DNA of 64,000 nucleotides. Origin: Luteimonas wenzhouensis (GTDB lineage Bacteria; Pseudomonadota; Gammaproteobacteria; Xanthomonadales; Xanthomonadaceae). The notes below the pieces were generated by a model. The model worked only from the letters and a program-made list of their open reading frames with translations. It ran no database searches and had not been told where the DNA came from. Below, piece after piece: positions 24,165 to 35,681 of the stretch. The stretch's first letter is position 1; each line of letters starts with the position of its first letter. Location: the NCBI RefSeq assembly GCF_007859305.1, contig NZ_VOHE01000010.1:1-64000 (forward strand). Reading direction: 5' to 3'. The position numbers were made by a program, and so were the translations under genes.

Positions 24165-24710
24165 CTACTTCACCCGCCGCTTCTCGAGCTTGCGGGCCAG
24201 GGTGCGGCGGTGCATGCCGAGCTGGCGCGCGGCCTCGGAGATGTTGAAGTCGGCCGCGGCCAGCGCTTCGTGGATGTGTTCCCACTCCAGGGTCTTGATC
24301 GAGGTCTGGCGGCGGGTGAGCGGCACCCCGGTGTCGCCGTCGCCGCTGCTGGCGAAGGCGGCCTCGATGTCGTCGGTGTTCGACGGCTTGGCCAGGTACT
24401 GGTGCGCACCGAGCTTGATCGCCTCCACCGCGGTGGCGATGCTGGCGTAGCCGGTGAGCACCACGATCTTCATCCCGGGGTCGTGTTCGTGCAGCGCCTT
24501 CACGCAGGCCAGGCCGGAAGTGCCGGCGGCGAGCTTGAGGTCGACCACGGCGTGGGTGGGTGCGTAGCCGTCGGCGAGCACCTCCTGCATCGCGTCGAGG
24601 CTGGCGGCGTGGCGCACGACGTAGCCGCGGCGTTCGAACGAGCGGGTCAGCGTCCGCGCGAACGCGGCGTCATCCTCGACGATCAGCAGTCTGCGGGCGT
24701 CGTTGGTCAC
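24165..24710 (-). CDS. regA: Redox response regulator, RegA/PrrA/ActR family
   Basis: This 181-residue response regulator has a receiver domain (acid pocket IVEDD, phosphoacceptor Asp57 in VVDLKL, Lys in YLAKPSN) and a short Fis-type helix-turn-helix at the end (NISEAARQLGMHRRTLARKLEKR), the exact architecture of RegA. It should activate or repress energy and redox genes when phosphorylated by RegB. The GTG start overlaps the regB stop by four bases, so the pair is translationally coupled. Confidence 0.92.
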   Translation of the reverse strand: MTNDARRLLIVEDDAAFARTLTRSFERRGYVVRHAASLDAMQEVLADGYAPTHAVVDLKLAAGTSGLACVKALHEHDPGMKIVVLTGYASIATAVEAIKLGAHQYLAKPSNTDDIEAAFASSGDGDTGVPLTRRQTSIKTLEWEHIHEALAAADFNISEAARQLGMHRRTLARKLEKRRVK

Positions 24711-26041
24711 TCCTCCTCCTGCTCCAGCGACAGCGCCGGCAGCGGCAGGGTGACGGTGACCGCGGCGCCGCCGCCGGGTTCGTTGTATGCGGTTATGGTA
24801 CCCCCGAGCGTACGCGCCACGTTCACGGCCAGGAACAGGCCCAGGCCGCGGCCGGGCGCGCCCTTGCTGGACTGGTAGGGCTTGCCGATGCGCTCGATCA
24901 TCTCCGGCGGGAAGCCGGGGCCGTCGTCGCGCACGGTGAGCACCAGCGCGCCCTCGAACAGCGTCGCCTCCATCTCCACCCGCGAACGCGAGGCCTCGAG
25001 CGCGTTGTCGAGGATGTTCCACAGCATCTGCTGCAGGCCGACGTCGGAGACGATCGCGGCGTCGCGCTGGATCCGGTCGTGGTACTCGAAGCCGCGCACC
25101 GCGCGACTGCGCTTCCACTCGTCGACCAGGTCGTCGAGGAAGGCGCGCAGGGTGGTGCCGCGCGGCTCCTCGCCGCGGGTCTCGCCGGCGGTGGCGAGGA
25201 TGTTGGAGACGATCGCCTTGCAGCGCAGCACCTGGGCCTGCATCTCGGTCACGTCCTCGAGCAGTTCGGGCTCGGAGGCGAAGTGCGGCAGGTGCTGCCA
25301 GTCGCCGAGGATCACCGCCATCGTCGCCAGCGGCGTGCCCAGTTCGTGCGCCGCGCCCGAGGCCAACAGGCCCATGCGCACGATGTGCTCCTCCTCGGCC
25401 GCGCGTTGGCGCATCGCGGCCAGGCGCGCGTCGCGGGCGCGGATGATGTGGCGGATGCGGATGATGAACACCACCAGCAGCACCGCGATCAGGGCGAAGC
25501 ACAGCAGCAGGCCGAACAGGTAGGGGTTGTCGAGGCCGCCGAGCGGGCCGCCGGGCAGGTGCACCGGGCCCGGGAACAGCGTCAGCCCGATCACGCAGGC
25601 GCAGGTCAGCGCCACCACCAGCCACGCCGACCAGGCCTTGAGCAGCTCCGCCGCCAGCACCACCTGCAGCAGGTACAGGAACACGAACGGATTCGCGATC
25701 CCGCCCGACAGGTACAGCTGCACGGTCAGGGTCGCCACGTCCACCAGCAGGCCGACCAGCAGCGCGGTGTTGGTCACGCGCCGGCGCGGGCGCAGCATCG
25801 CCACCAGGTTGAACAGCGCGAGCGCGGCCAGCACCGCGAACATCGGCACCAGCGGCAGGGCGATGCCCAGCGCCCAGTGCACCACCGAGATCGTGACCAG
25901 CTGCCCGACCACGGCGATCCAGCGCACCAGCACCAGCTGGCGCAGGCTGTTGGCGTTGGCGCTGCGGTGCGGCTCCTCGAGCGCCTGGTGCCGGCCGGGG
26001 CCGTGGATCTGGGTCGGCAGGGAAGCCTCGGGCTGGGTCAT
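24707..26041 (-). CDS. regB: Redox sensor histidine kinase, RegB/PrrB/ActS family
   Basis: The 444-residue kinase has about six membrane segments, including the ubiquinone-pocket motif GGIANPF typical of RegB, followed by a dimerisation box with ASGAAHELGTPLAT (phosphoacceptor His) and an ATPase domain (NILDNALEAS, DDGPGFPP, GRGLGLFLAVNVA). A Cys in QVLRCKAI lies 42 residues after the His, where the redox-active Cys of RegB is found. These features predict sensing of quinone-pool and thiol redox state. It is followed by regA with a GTGA overlap and preceded by a small membrane protein gene. Confidence 0.93.
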   Translation of the reverse strand: MTQPEASLPTQIHGPGRHQALEEPHRSANANSLRQLVLVRWIAVVGQLVTISVVHWALGIALPLVPMFAVLAALALFNLVAMLRPRRRVTNTALLVGLLVDVATLTVQLYLSGGIANPFVFLYLLQVVLAAELLKAWSAWLVVALTCACVIGLTLFPGPVHLPGGPLGGLDNPYLFGLLLCFALIAVLLVVFIIRIRHIIRARDARLAAMRQRAAEEEHIVRMGLLASGAAHELGTPLATMAVILGDWQHLPHFASEPELLEDVTEMQAQVLRCKAIVSNILATAGETRGEEPRGTTLRAFLDDLVDEWKRSRAVRGFEYHDRIQRDAAIVSDVGLQQMLWNILDNALEASRSRVEMEATLFEGALVLTVRDDGPGFPPEMIERIGKPYQSSKGAPGRGLGLFLAVNVARTLGGTITAYNEPGGGAAVTVTLPLPALSLEQEEE

Positions 26042-26181
26042 GCGGGCGGCACGCGGGGTTCGGGACTGCGGGGTGGAACGGCTGCCGGCGGCCGGCGTGC
26101 CGCGGGTCCCTGCCACCATGCCCGCGGCCGGCCGCTGCGTCCACCGCCGCGCGCATGCGGGCGTGTCTGCTGTCGGCGCGA

Positions 26182-26700
26182 TCAGCGCCCGCAGGCGATG
26201 CGCAGCGCGGCGTCGTCGGCGGACAGCTGCACCCAGGTGGCGTTGCCCAGGCTGCCGTCCTCGCGCAGCTCGACCTGGTCGAGCAGGTCGGCGCGGCGGT
26301 GGCCGATGCAGTCGTAGACCGCGCCGAACTGGCGCGTGGGCTCCCAGCGGCCGGCGAGGATGACCCGGGTGAGCACCTGTCCCGGCCGGTCGGCGTGGCG
26401 GCGATTGAAGCGGCTGTCGATCGCGATCAGGCGGTTGGTCAGCGGCACCACGTAGGTCCAGGGCCGGTACCAGGAGCGCACCTGGTTGCTGGAGACGACC
26501 TCCACCCCTTCCGGGAAGGTGCCGGTGGTGCGCTCGAACCAGGAGTATTCCAGCCAGATCGCCATCAGCAGCATCCCGGCGCCGGCCGCGGCGGGCACGA
26601 TCCACTGCGGCAGCCGCTTGCGCAGCGCGATGTTGAGCGCGAGCGCGATGCCGGCCAGGCCGAAGCCGGCGGCGAGGATGGCGATGAATTCCAGCAGCAT
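26182..26700 (-). CDS. Conserved hypothetical membrane protein upstream of regB
   Basis: The 172-residue protein has two N-terminal membrane helices (FIAILAAGFGLAGIALALNIAL and PAAAGAGMLLMAIWLEYSWF), then a soluble domain with WYRPWTYVVPLTNRLIAID and two Cys (CIGHRR and a C-terminal CGR). No named domain is recognised, though the layout is common next to regB in related genomes as I recall them. A 140-base gap separates it from regB, so cotranscription is plausible. Confidence 0.7.
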   Translation of the reverse strand: MLLEFIAILAAGFGLAGIALALNIALRKRLPQWIVPAAAGAGMLLMAIWLEYSWFERTTGTFPEGVEVVSSNQVRSWYRPWTYVVPLTNRLIAIDSRFNRRHADRPGQVLTRVILAGRWEPTRQFGAVYDCIGHRRADLLDQVELREDGSLGNATWVQLSADDAALRIACGR

Positions 26701-26780
26701 GGAGGCTCCCGAGGGGTGGCTGGCGATGGAACACGATTGTAGTCGGCGCGCGGCAACCGGATGCCGGGCCCGGAAGCGGT

Positions 26781-26812
26781 GCGGCCCGCCCCCGTTTCCG
26801 GGAGCGGGCCGC
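26781..26812. terminator. Hairpin downstream of the symporter gene
   Basis: GCGGCCCGC and GCGGGCCGC (26781-26789, 26804-26812) form a perfect 9-base stem 21 bases past the symporter stop. There is no T-tract on either strand. Confidence 0.5.
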
Positions 26813-26833
26813 CGCAGTGCGACAGCAGGTGGA

Positions 26834-28609
<1,776 letters not shown>

Positions 28610-28618
28610 GGTCGCCCC

Positions 28619-28876
28619 TTATTGCTCGTCCACGTCGTACTCGCGATCGAGCCGGTTCATGTACCAGGTGTAGTAGAAGATCAGCACGATGAAGGTCAGG
28701 ATCGAGCCCTGCTGCGCGAACCAGAAGCCCAGGTCGGTGCCGCCGATGCGGATGCCGGCGAGCAGCGGCCGCAGGATGATGCCGAACCCGTAGGACACCA
28801 GGGCCCAGATCGACATGCAGATCCAGATGATCCGCAGGTTGGCCTTCCAGTAGTGCTGTGGTGATTTCTCGGACAT
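28619..28876 (-). CDS. DUF4212 family small symporter subunit
   Basis: This 85-residue protein with two membrane helices (LRIIWICMSIWALVSYGFGII and a second at ILTFIVLIFYYTWYM) matches the DUF4212 family, the small partner of VC_2705-type sodium symporters. The diagnostic YWKANLRII and GGTDLGFWFAQQGSI segments are present. It ends nine bases before the large subunit starts, so the two are cotranslated. Its role is presumably assembly or stability of the transporter. Confidence 0.9.
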   Translation of the reverse strand: MSEKSPQHYWKANLRIIWICMSIWALVSYGFGIILRPLLAGIRIGGTDLGFWFAQQGSILTFIVLIFYYTWYMNRLDREYDVDEQ

Positions 28877-28908
28877 GTCTTTCGTTGCCCCCTCGTGCGG
28901 TCGGTCGA

Positions 28909-30276
28909 TCAGAAGGTGTACTTGACGGTGGTCTGGATGCGCCTGAGGTCGCCCTTGCGGCTGTCCTCGAGCTCACGCTGGCCCCAGCCGATCTCCGCGC
29001 CGATGTCCAGCTTGGGGAACGGCGAATAGATCAGGTTGGCGTGGAAGGAGTGCGCGCGCTCCACCGCCGCCCAGCTGTCCAGGCCCCAGCCGGCCAGGTT
29101 GCGGTCGTTGTCGAACGCGGCCACCGAGTACATCAGGTTCGAGCGCAGCTCCGGGGTGAACGCGTGCCGCCACGCCACGAAGCCGCCGGCGCCGGTCTGG
29201 GCGTGCAGCCGGCCGTTGGCGTCGGCCACCGCGTCGGCGCCCAGGCCGAAGCCCATGTAGCGGCCGATGCCCTCGCCGTAGTTGGCCATCCAGCGGATGT
29301 CGTCGCTGGCGCCGAGGTTGAACCGGCCCGAGAGGCTGAACGCCGCGCCGGTGGTGGTCTCGTCGCCCGACTTGAGCTGGCGCAGCAGGCCGGCCGCCGA
29401 GAAGTGGCCCCAGTCGCCCTTGGCCACGTAGCGGGCGGTGAGGTCGGGCATCAGGTCGTTGCCGCCGGCGTTGTTGCGCGCGGCGTTGACGACGTTGCTG
29501 ACCGTGGTGTGCGGGTTCTCCAGCGAAACCGAGAACGGGCCGCTGGTGTAGCGGATCTGCGCCTGGCGCACGAAGGTGGTGCCTTCGGTGACGCCGACGA
29601 AGTCGACCGCCTCGGGCAGCGCCGCCACGTCCTGGAAGTTCGACCAGGTCTGGCCGGCCAGCCAGTTGTTCCAGGTCACGTAGGCGTGGCGGATGGTGAT
29701 GCCGTGGGTGTTGGTGGAGACCTCGTTGCCCAGGTTCGAGGTGCCGCCGCCGAACAGGTCGGCCTCGATGAAGCCGCGGAACTTGTTGCCGTTCTCGGTC
29801 GTGTGGTCGGCCGCGAACCAGAAGCGCGAGAACGCGGCGTGCACGTCGGTATACGGATCGGTGTCGGGCTCGGCGCCGTCGGCGGCCACCGGGATCGTGC
29901 TGGGCACGTAGAACATGCGGCCGGCCGAACCTTCGGCGATCACGCCGTCGCTGGTGTCGGTGGCCATCGCGTCGAGCTTGATGAAGCCGCCGTAGGTGAA
30001 CACCGCGTCGGGGTTGGCCAGGATCGGCTTGGACTGCACCGGCTTGGCGGTCTGCGCGACCTGCACCTCGTCCAGCCGCGTCTGCGCCTGGGTGATGCTC
30101 TGCTGCTGCTGTTGCTGCGCCTGCAGCAGGGCCTGGATCTGTGCCTCGAGCTGGGCCACGCGGGCCTCCAGTTCGACCTCTTTGGCCGTCTGCGCGAAGG
30201 CCAGTCCGGGTGCCGCAAGCGCGACCAGCACGGCACTGGCCAACAGGCGCCGCGGGTGGCGTCGTTTCGTCGTCAT
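28909..30276 (-). CDS. DcaP-like outer membrane porin
   Basis: The 455-residue protein has a signal peptide ending LAFAQ, a Gln-rich N-terminal coiled coil (VAQLEAQIQALLQAQ, poly-Gln) as in trimeric DcaP-type channels, then a beta-barrel ending TTVKYTF with the terminal Phe recognised by the BAM machinery. DcaP-type porins pass dicarboxylates and other anionic solutes. GGGAGGGA precedes the ATG. It is transcribed toward the DUF4212/symporter pair with a 32-base gap, so the three genes probably form an uptake operon for a small carboxylate. Confidence 0.85.
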   Translation of the reverse strand: MTTKRRHPRRLLASAVLVALAAPGLAFAQTAKEVELEARVAQLEAQIQALLQAQQQQQQSITQAQTRLDEVQVAQTAKPVQSKPILANPDAVFTYGGFIKLDAMATDTSDGVIAEGSAGRMFYVPSTIPVAADGAEPDTDPYTDVHAAFSRFWFAADHTTENGNKFRGFIEADLFGGGTSNLGNEVSTNTHGITIRHAYVTWNNWLAGQTWSNFQDVAALPEAVDFVGVTEGTTFVRQAQIRYTSGPFSVSLENPHTTVSNVVNAARNNAGGNDLMPDLTARYVAKGDWGHFSAAGLLRQLKSGDETTTGAAFSLSGRFNLGASDDIRWMANYGEGIGRYMGFGLGADAVADANGRLHAQTGAGGFVAWRHAFTPELRSNLMYSVAAFDNDRNLAGWGLDSWAAVERAHSFHANLIYSPFPKLDIGAEIGWGQRELEDSRKGDLRRIQTTVKYTF

Positions 30277-30343
30277 TGCTCCCTCCCACAGGAATCCGCG
30301 CATGCGCGGTCCCCGGAGCCTGACCGCGCCGCCGGCGCCCGCC

Positions 30344-30363
30344 TATTCGCCATTGGTCGAATA
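30344..30363. promoter_or_regulatory. Inverted repeat upstream of the porin operon
   Basis: TATTCG-n8-CGAATA lies 68 bases before the porin start codon, in the gap to the exonuclease gene. The symmetry and position suggest a regulator-binding site, but I cannot name the regulator. Confidence 0.35.
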
Positions 30364-30398
30364 CGCCGCCGCCGCGGGCGCGGCGCGGCTGCGCCGTG

Positions 30399-31028
30399 CT
30401 AGCCCCGGTCCGCGCCCGGGAGCGGGCCGGACGATCCCTGCAGCGCCAGCCAGCACAGGCCCACGGTCACCGCGTCGCCCAGCGCGCTGTGCCGGGCCAG
30501 CACCGGCACGCCGAGGCTGTCGGCGATGTGCTGGAAGTCGAGGTTGGGCGGCGCGTTGGGCTGGGCGCGGCGGGCGCGGGCGGCGTAGGCCGCGGCCAGC
30601 TCCACGCGCGGGTTGGGCAGGGCGAAGCCGGTGAGCGCGCGCACGTGCGGCGCCAGCATCGCCAGGTCGAACGACAGGTGGTAGCCGAGCAGGGTGCGGC
30701 CCTGCAGCCAGTGCAGGAACTCGCGCACCGCCTCGGTGACGGCCACGCCGCTGGCCGCCTCCTGGGGCGTGATGCGGTGGTGGCGGATGGACTCGATGCC
30801 GAAGGCGCGATGGACGCGGATGCGGCGCTCGAAGCGTTCGGAGACCAGCACCCGTCCGTCGCGCACCGGCACCGCGGCCAGGCTCAGGATCTGGTCCCGG
30901 CGCGGATCCAGCCCGGTGGTCTCCATATCCAGGCTGACCCACTCGCCCGGCCGCGCGGGCCCCAGCAGGCAGGCCCATTCGCCATTGCCGGCCCGGCGTC
31001 GCAGCCACCAGCGTCGCAGCGGGCCCAT
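30399..31028 (-). CDS. DnaQ-like 3'-5' exonuclease (DEDDh)
   Basis: This 209-residue exonuclease of the polymerase III epsilon family has DMETTGLD (catalytic Asp/Glu), YHLSFDLAML (Asp) and HSALGDAV (His and Asp), which together make the full DEDDh site. It starts one base after the stop of the CNMP-CBS-nucleotidyltransferase gene. This pairing, usually next to acs and a sodium symporter, is frequent in proteobacteria. A role in carbon-source signalling is sometimes assumed, but its substrate is unproven. Confidence 0.9.
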   Translation of the reverse strand: MGPLRRWWLRRRAGNGEWACLLGPARPGEWVSLDMETTGLDPRRDQILSLAAVPVRDGRVLVSERFERRIRVHRAFGIESIRHHRITPQEAASGVAVTEAVREFLHWLQGRTLLGYHLSFDLAMLAPHVRALTGFALPNPRVELAAAYAARARRAQPNAPPNLDFQHIADSLGVPVLARHSALGDAVTVGLCWLALQGSSGPLPGADRG

Positions 31029-31029
31029 G

Positions 31030-32847
31030 CTAGTCGCGCAGGTGGAAGCTCTGGCGCACGTGGGCGCGGAACTCCTTGACCACCAGCAGCGCATCGCGCA
31101 TCAGCTCGCGGTCGAGCCGGCGCAGGCGGGAAGGATCGATGTGGTTGTCCGGCGCGCGGCCCTGGTCGAGCGCCGCGAACTGCGCGTCCAGCCGCATGTG
31201 CTGGAACACGTTGAGCGCCTGCGGCAGGTCGCGCCCCAGGCCGGGGGACAGTTGGCCCGCCTCGACCAGCGCGGCGCAGCGCTCGCGGCTGCTGGTGGCG
31301 GCGATGCCGTGGCGCAGCGCCAGGCAGCGCAGCCCGTGCACCACCGGGAACAGGCCGCCCTTCTTGATGTCGGTGCCGGCGCCGCCGCTGCGCACGCGGC
31401 CGAAGAAGGTCAGCGGCATGTCGAATTCCAGCGTGGCCGCGGCCAGGTGGTGGAGCAGGATCTCGTCGTCGCCCAGCGCCATCAGCGCCTGCTTGACCGG
31501 CGCGAACAGCGCGCCGTTGCCGGCGACCGGGCGCGCGTCGAGCGCGATCGACAGGTCCAGCGCGCCCTGTCCGCCGTGCACCCGCCGCCACTGCCCGATG
31601 CGCTCGCGCCACTGCGCCGCGCTCATGCGCCAGTGCGGGTTGTCCACCATCACCCGGCCCGGGCACGGCGGGTAGCCGACCTTCGCCAGCGCCGCGCTGA
31701 AGCGGTCCATCGCCTCGCCCAGCCCCGGCCAGTCGAGGTCGTCGGCCAGCACCAGGGCGTTGTCCTGGTCGGTCTTGAGCAGCTGCTCTCGGCGGCCCTC
31801 GCTGCCCATCACCAGCAGGCAGATGCGCTCGTGCAGCTCCGGCGGCACCACCAGCTCGAAGATGCCGGCCATGATGCGGCTGTTGAGCGCGCTCACCAGC
31901 TCCATCATGTAGGGAATGCGGGTGCCGTTGACGTTGAGGCTGCGCACCAGCCGGGTCATGCCGGAGGCGGCCTCGGCGATCGCGTCGATGTCGCGCGCGC
32001 GCGCCAGGCGCAGGCTGATCAGGTGCGAGTGGCTGGCGAAATGGGCCAGCACCTCGGCCATGCCCAGGGTGCCGGCGACGCGCCCGCCCTCGGTGACCAC
32101 CACGCGCTCGATCTGGCGCTCGGTCATGTCGATCAGCGCCTGGAACAGCACTTCGCCGGTGCCGATGGTCGCCAGCGGGCGGCTGGCCAGCGGGCCGACC
32201 GGCGCGTCGAGCGGCAGCGCGCGCAGCGCCAGCGCGCCCAGCAGGTCGGTGCGGGTGACGATGCCGGGCTGCGCGTGCGCGGGGTCGTCGACCAGCAGGC
32301 AGTCCACGCGCCGGTCGCGCAGCCGCGCGCTGGCCTCGGCGATGGTGGCGGCCGCATCGATGTGCTCGGCCGGCGCCAGGTCGGCCTCGCCGACCCGGAT
32401 CACCATCAGTTCGGCGGCCTCGCGGCGCTCGCCGCCGTTGGCGAACTGGCGCTTGGCGGCCAGTCCCTCGTTGAAATACGCCGCCACCCGCGGATTGTCC
32501 TCGAGCAGCTGGCGGAAGGTGGCGGCCGGGATCATGTGGCTGACGCAGTCGCCGTCGGCGCGATAGCTGAAGCGCGCGCGCCCGGCCATCACCGCCCAGG
32601 CGCCGAGGATGTCGCCGGGTCCGTAGTCGGCGAAGCGCTCCTCGCGCCCGCGGTCGTCCACCTGGTAGGCGTGGACCAGGCCCTTGAGGATCACGAACAC
32701 CTGCGGCGAGGGCCTGCCGGCCTCCATCAGCGTGGTGCCGCCGGGATGGAAACCGATGTCGACGCTGGACTGCAGGCGCCGCCGGCCGGCGTCGTCGAGC
32801 AGGTCGAACGGCGGCAGGCTCAGGTCCAGGCCGGGGACGGGGTCCAT
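31030..32847 (-). CDS. Cyclic-nucleotide-binding, CBS and DUF294 nucleotidyltransferase-like protein
   Basis: The 605-residue signalling protein reads, in order, a cNMP-binding domain (about 15-130; FADYGPGDILGAWAVMAG), a CBS pair (about 145-275; DCLLVDD and GIVTRTDLLGALALRALP), a GlnD-like nucleotidyltransferase domain DUF294 (about 300-440; GSEGRREQLLKTDQDNALV with the metal-binding Asp), and a DUF294 C-terminal domain. It should sense cAMP or adenylates and may nucleotidylate a partner protein. It is divergent from acs across 112 bases and coupled to the exonuclease, which supports a role in acetate or carbon control. Confidence 0.9.
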   Translation of the reverse strand: MDPVPGLDLSLPPFDLLDDAGRRRLQSSVDIGFHPGGTTLMEAGRPSPQVFVILKGLVHAYQVDDRGREERFADYGPGDILGAWAVMAGRARFSYRADGDCVSHMIPAATFRQLLEDNPRVAAYFNEGLAAKRQFANGGERREAAELMVIRVGEADLAPAEHIDAAATIAEASARLRDRRVDCLLVDDPAHAQPGIVTRTDLLGALALRALPLDAPVGPLASRPLATIGTGEVLFQALIDMTERQIERVVVTEGGRVAGTLGMAEVLAHFASHSHLISLRLARARDIDAIAEAASGMTRLVRSLNVNGTRIPYMMELVSALNSRIMAGIFELVVPPELHERICLLVMGSEGRREQLLKTDQDNALVLADDLDWPGLGEAMDRFSAALAKVGYPPCPGRVMVDNPHWRMSAAQWRERIGQWRRVHGGQGALDLSIALDARPVAGNGALFAPVKQALMALGDDEILLHHLAAATLEFDMPLTFFGRVRSGGAGTDIKKGGLFPVVHGLRCLALRHGIAATSSRERCAALVEAGQLSPGLGRDLPQALNVFQHMRLDAQFAALDQGRAPDNHIDPSRLRRLDRELMRDALLVVKEFRAHVRQSFHLRD

Positions 32848-32882
32848 GCGCGCATTGTGCGTCGCCGTCGCCGGGCGTTGAA

Positions 32883-32896
32883 TAGACCAAGGTCTA
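32883..32896. promoter_or_regulatory. Inverted repeat TAGACC-AA-GGTCTA before acs
   Basis: Perfect 6-base arms with a 2-base spacer lie 64 bases before the acs start and 36 bases before the divergent DUF294 gene. A TTGAAT box overlaps its left edge. NarL/LuxR-type regulators bind such short inverted repeats, so it is a good candidate site for CrbR, encoded just downstream of acs. Confidence 0.6.
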
Positions 32897-32959
32897 AATC
32901 GCGTTACGCTGCGATGCGGCAAACTGGGGCCAGCCCAGTTCCAGTGAGGAGGAACCGCC

Positions 32960-34903
<1,944 letters not shown>

Positions 34904-35006
34904 CCGGGCGCGCCGCGCGGCGGGGGCCGGCGGCGCCGTCCTCCGCCATCGGTCGCCGGTCGCGGTCCCAGGACCACCCCAGGCTCCCCACTGCCCCCGT
35001 TCCCCC

Positions 35007-35675
35007 ATGACCACCATCCTCGTCGCAGACGACCATCCACTGTTCCGCGAGGCCCTGCGCGGGGCGGTGGTCCGGGTGATTCCCGACGCCGAACTGTACG
35101 AGGCGGACAACGCCGACGGCCTGTACGCCATGGCCGACGCGCACCCCGACGCCGACCTGCTGCTGCTCGACCTCAACATGCCCGGCGCCCAGGGCTTCAG
35201 CGCCCTGGTCCACCTGCGCGGGCTGCATCCGCAGCTGCCGGTGGTGATGGTGTCCGCGCGCGAGGAGCCGGCCGTCATCCGGCGCGCGCTCGACCACGGC
35301 GCCATGGGCTTCATCCCCAAGTCGTCCAACGCCGAACTGCTGGGCACCGCCCTGCGCAGCGTGCTCGACGGCGACCGCTGGGTCCCCGAGGCGGCCGACG
35401 CCGCCCCGCGGGTCGGCCCGGACGAGCACGAGGTGGCCGCGCGCGTGCGCGAGCTCACCCCGCAGCAGTTCCGGGTGCTGCAGATGCTCGGCTCGGGCAT
35501 GCTCAACAAGCAGATCGGCTACGAGCTGGGCGTGTCCGAGGCCACGATCAAGGCCCACATGAGCGCGATCCTGCGCAAGCTCGGCGCGTCCAACCGCACC
35601 CAGGCGGTGCTCATGGCCGGGCGCCTGGCGGTGGATCCGGACAAGGTGGTGCCTCCCGGCGGCGACGAGGACTGA
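35007..35675 (+). CDS. crbR: NarL/LuxR response regulator, CrbR-like
   Basis: The 222-residue regulator has a receiver domain (DDHPLFREAL; phosphoacceptor Asp55 in LLLLDLNMPGAQG; SARE; PKS) and a C-terminal LuxR helix-turn-helix (LTPQQFRVLQML, NKQIGYELGVSEATIKAHM). It sits 103 bases after acs and converges on the SLC5-containing kinase. This is the arrangement of the CrbSR system, which activates acs in Vibrio and Pseudomonas. The AUG has a weak Shine-Dalgarno, so readthrough from acs is possible. Confidence 0.85.
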   Translation: MTTILVADDHPLFREALRGAVVRVIPDAELYEADNADGLYAMADAHPDADLLLLDLNMPGAQGFSALVHLRGLHPQLPVVMVSAREEPAVIRRALDHGAMGFIPKSSNAELLGTALRSVLDGDRWVPEAADAAPRVGPDEHEVAARVRELTPQQFRVLQMLGSGMLNKQIGYELGVSEATIKAHMSAILRKLGASNRTQAVLMAGRLAVDPDKVVPPGGDED

Positions 35676-35681
35676 GGCCGG

